Source: JAXJYR01 sp964593515 (GTDB taxonomy: Bacteria > Bacillota_I > Bacilli_A > Erysipelotrichales > Erysipelotrichaceae). From it: DNA of 5,410 nucleotides. The notes under the pieces were generated by a model. The model worked only from the letters and a program-made list of their open reading frames with translations, did no database searches and was not told where the DNA came from. The position numbers and the translations under genes were made by a program. The stretch is from NCBI GenBank assembly GCA_964593515.1, contig CAZQJH010000102.1, forward strand, positions 1-5,410. Direction: 5' to 3'. Every line of letters begins with the position of its first letter. The stretch's first letter is position 1. This document shows, piece after piece, positions 5,295 to 5,410 of the stretch.

Positions 5295-5410
5295 ATGAAA
5301 CTTAGGTATCAACTAACTATTTTATTATATGTCTTATTAATGATTAGTTTATTAATGGTTTATAGCAGTTCCCATATCTGGGCACAAGCTAAATTTAATG
5401 ATCCTTATTA
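5295..5410 (+). CDS. ftsW: FtsW/RodA/SpoVE family peptidoglycan polymerase, N-terminal fragment
   Basis: Only the first 38 codons are in the window. They encode a basic start (MKLR), a hydrophobic first membrane helix (about 7-23) and then MVYSSS (21-26), W29-A and K33-F-N-D-P-Y. This is the characteristic N-terminal pattern of SEDS glycosyltransferases, which polymerise lipid II at the membrane during division, elongation or sporulation. The YSSS form favours FtsW or SpoVE over RodA, but the fragment is too short to decide. ATG 5295 is chosen because GGTGA (5286-5290), matching the anti-SD end, sits 4 bases upstream; an in-frame ATG at 5283 has no site. The gene lies 33 bp after the sortase, grouping two envelope functions. 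Confidence 0.8.
   Translation, partial: MKLRYQLTILLYVLLMISLLMVYSSSHIWAQAKFNDPY

Overview
This window reads as a chromosomal segment of a low-GC Gram-positive bacterium (Bacillota). The base composition is strongly AT-rich with TTA-dominated leucine codons. All genes are on the + strand, most genes in the first operon have good AGGAGG-type ribosome binding sites, and the gene types (WXG100 proteins, class B sortase, short CysE, FtsW-like protein) fit this phylum. An Erysipelotrichia/Coprobacillus-like gut lineage is my best guess, from general style only. All nine stop codons visible are TAA or TAG, and tryptophan is TGG.

Region 1 (2-2407) is the distal part of an operon of type VII secretion (T7SSb/ESX-like) character, ending in a strong intrinsic terminator. 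In order it holds: the C-terminal part of an FHA-domain protein whose start lies outside the window; two WXG100-type proteins, one with a WQG turn and one with a WSS turn plus a C-terminal YxxxE signal; a 68-aa helical protein overlapping the second WXG100 gene; a 287-aa protein with a short helical LXG/WXG-like N-terminus and a glycine-rich beta-repeat C-terminus, which is the most novel gene here; and a 90-aa DUF4176-type protein, a family associated with T7SSb effector loci. Junctions are 1-bp overlaps, a 17-bp overlap or gaps of 10-13 bp, so this is one transcript. The inferred logic is a phosphothreonine-reading component, small secreted helical partners, and a cargo protein with its accessory proteins.

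Region 2 (2408-2588) is a 181-bp control region. It has a 10-bp direct repeat spaced exactly 20 bp apart, a good sigma-A-type promoter with an extended -10, and a perfect 10-bp palindrome touching the next start codon.

Region 3 (2589-4486) is a two-gene unit: cysE (serine O-acetyltransferase, first step of cysteine synthesis) and an unrecognised six-helix membrane protein with a cytoplasmic TPR-like domain. It ends in a hairpin that begins inside the stop codon.

Region 4 (4497-5410) concerns the cell envelope: a class B sortase with all three catalytic residues, then the first 38 codons of an FtsW/SpoVE-type peptidoglycan polymerase cut by the window end.

No RNA genes, CRISPR arrays, insertion sequences or minus-strand genes were seen.
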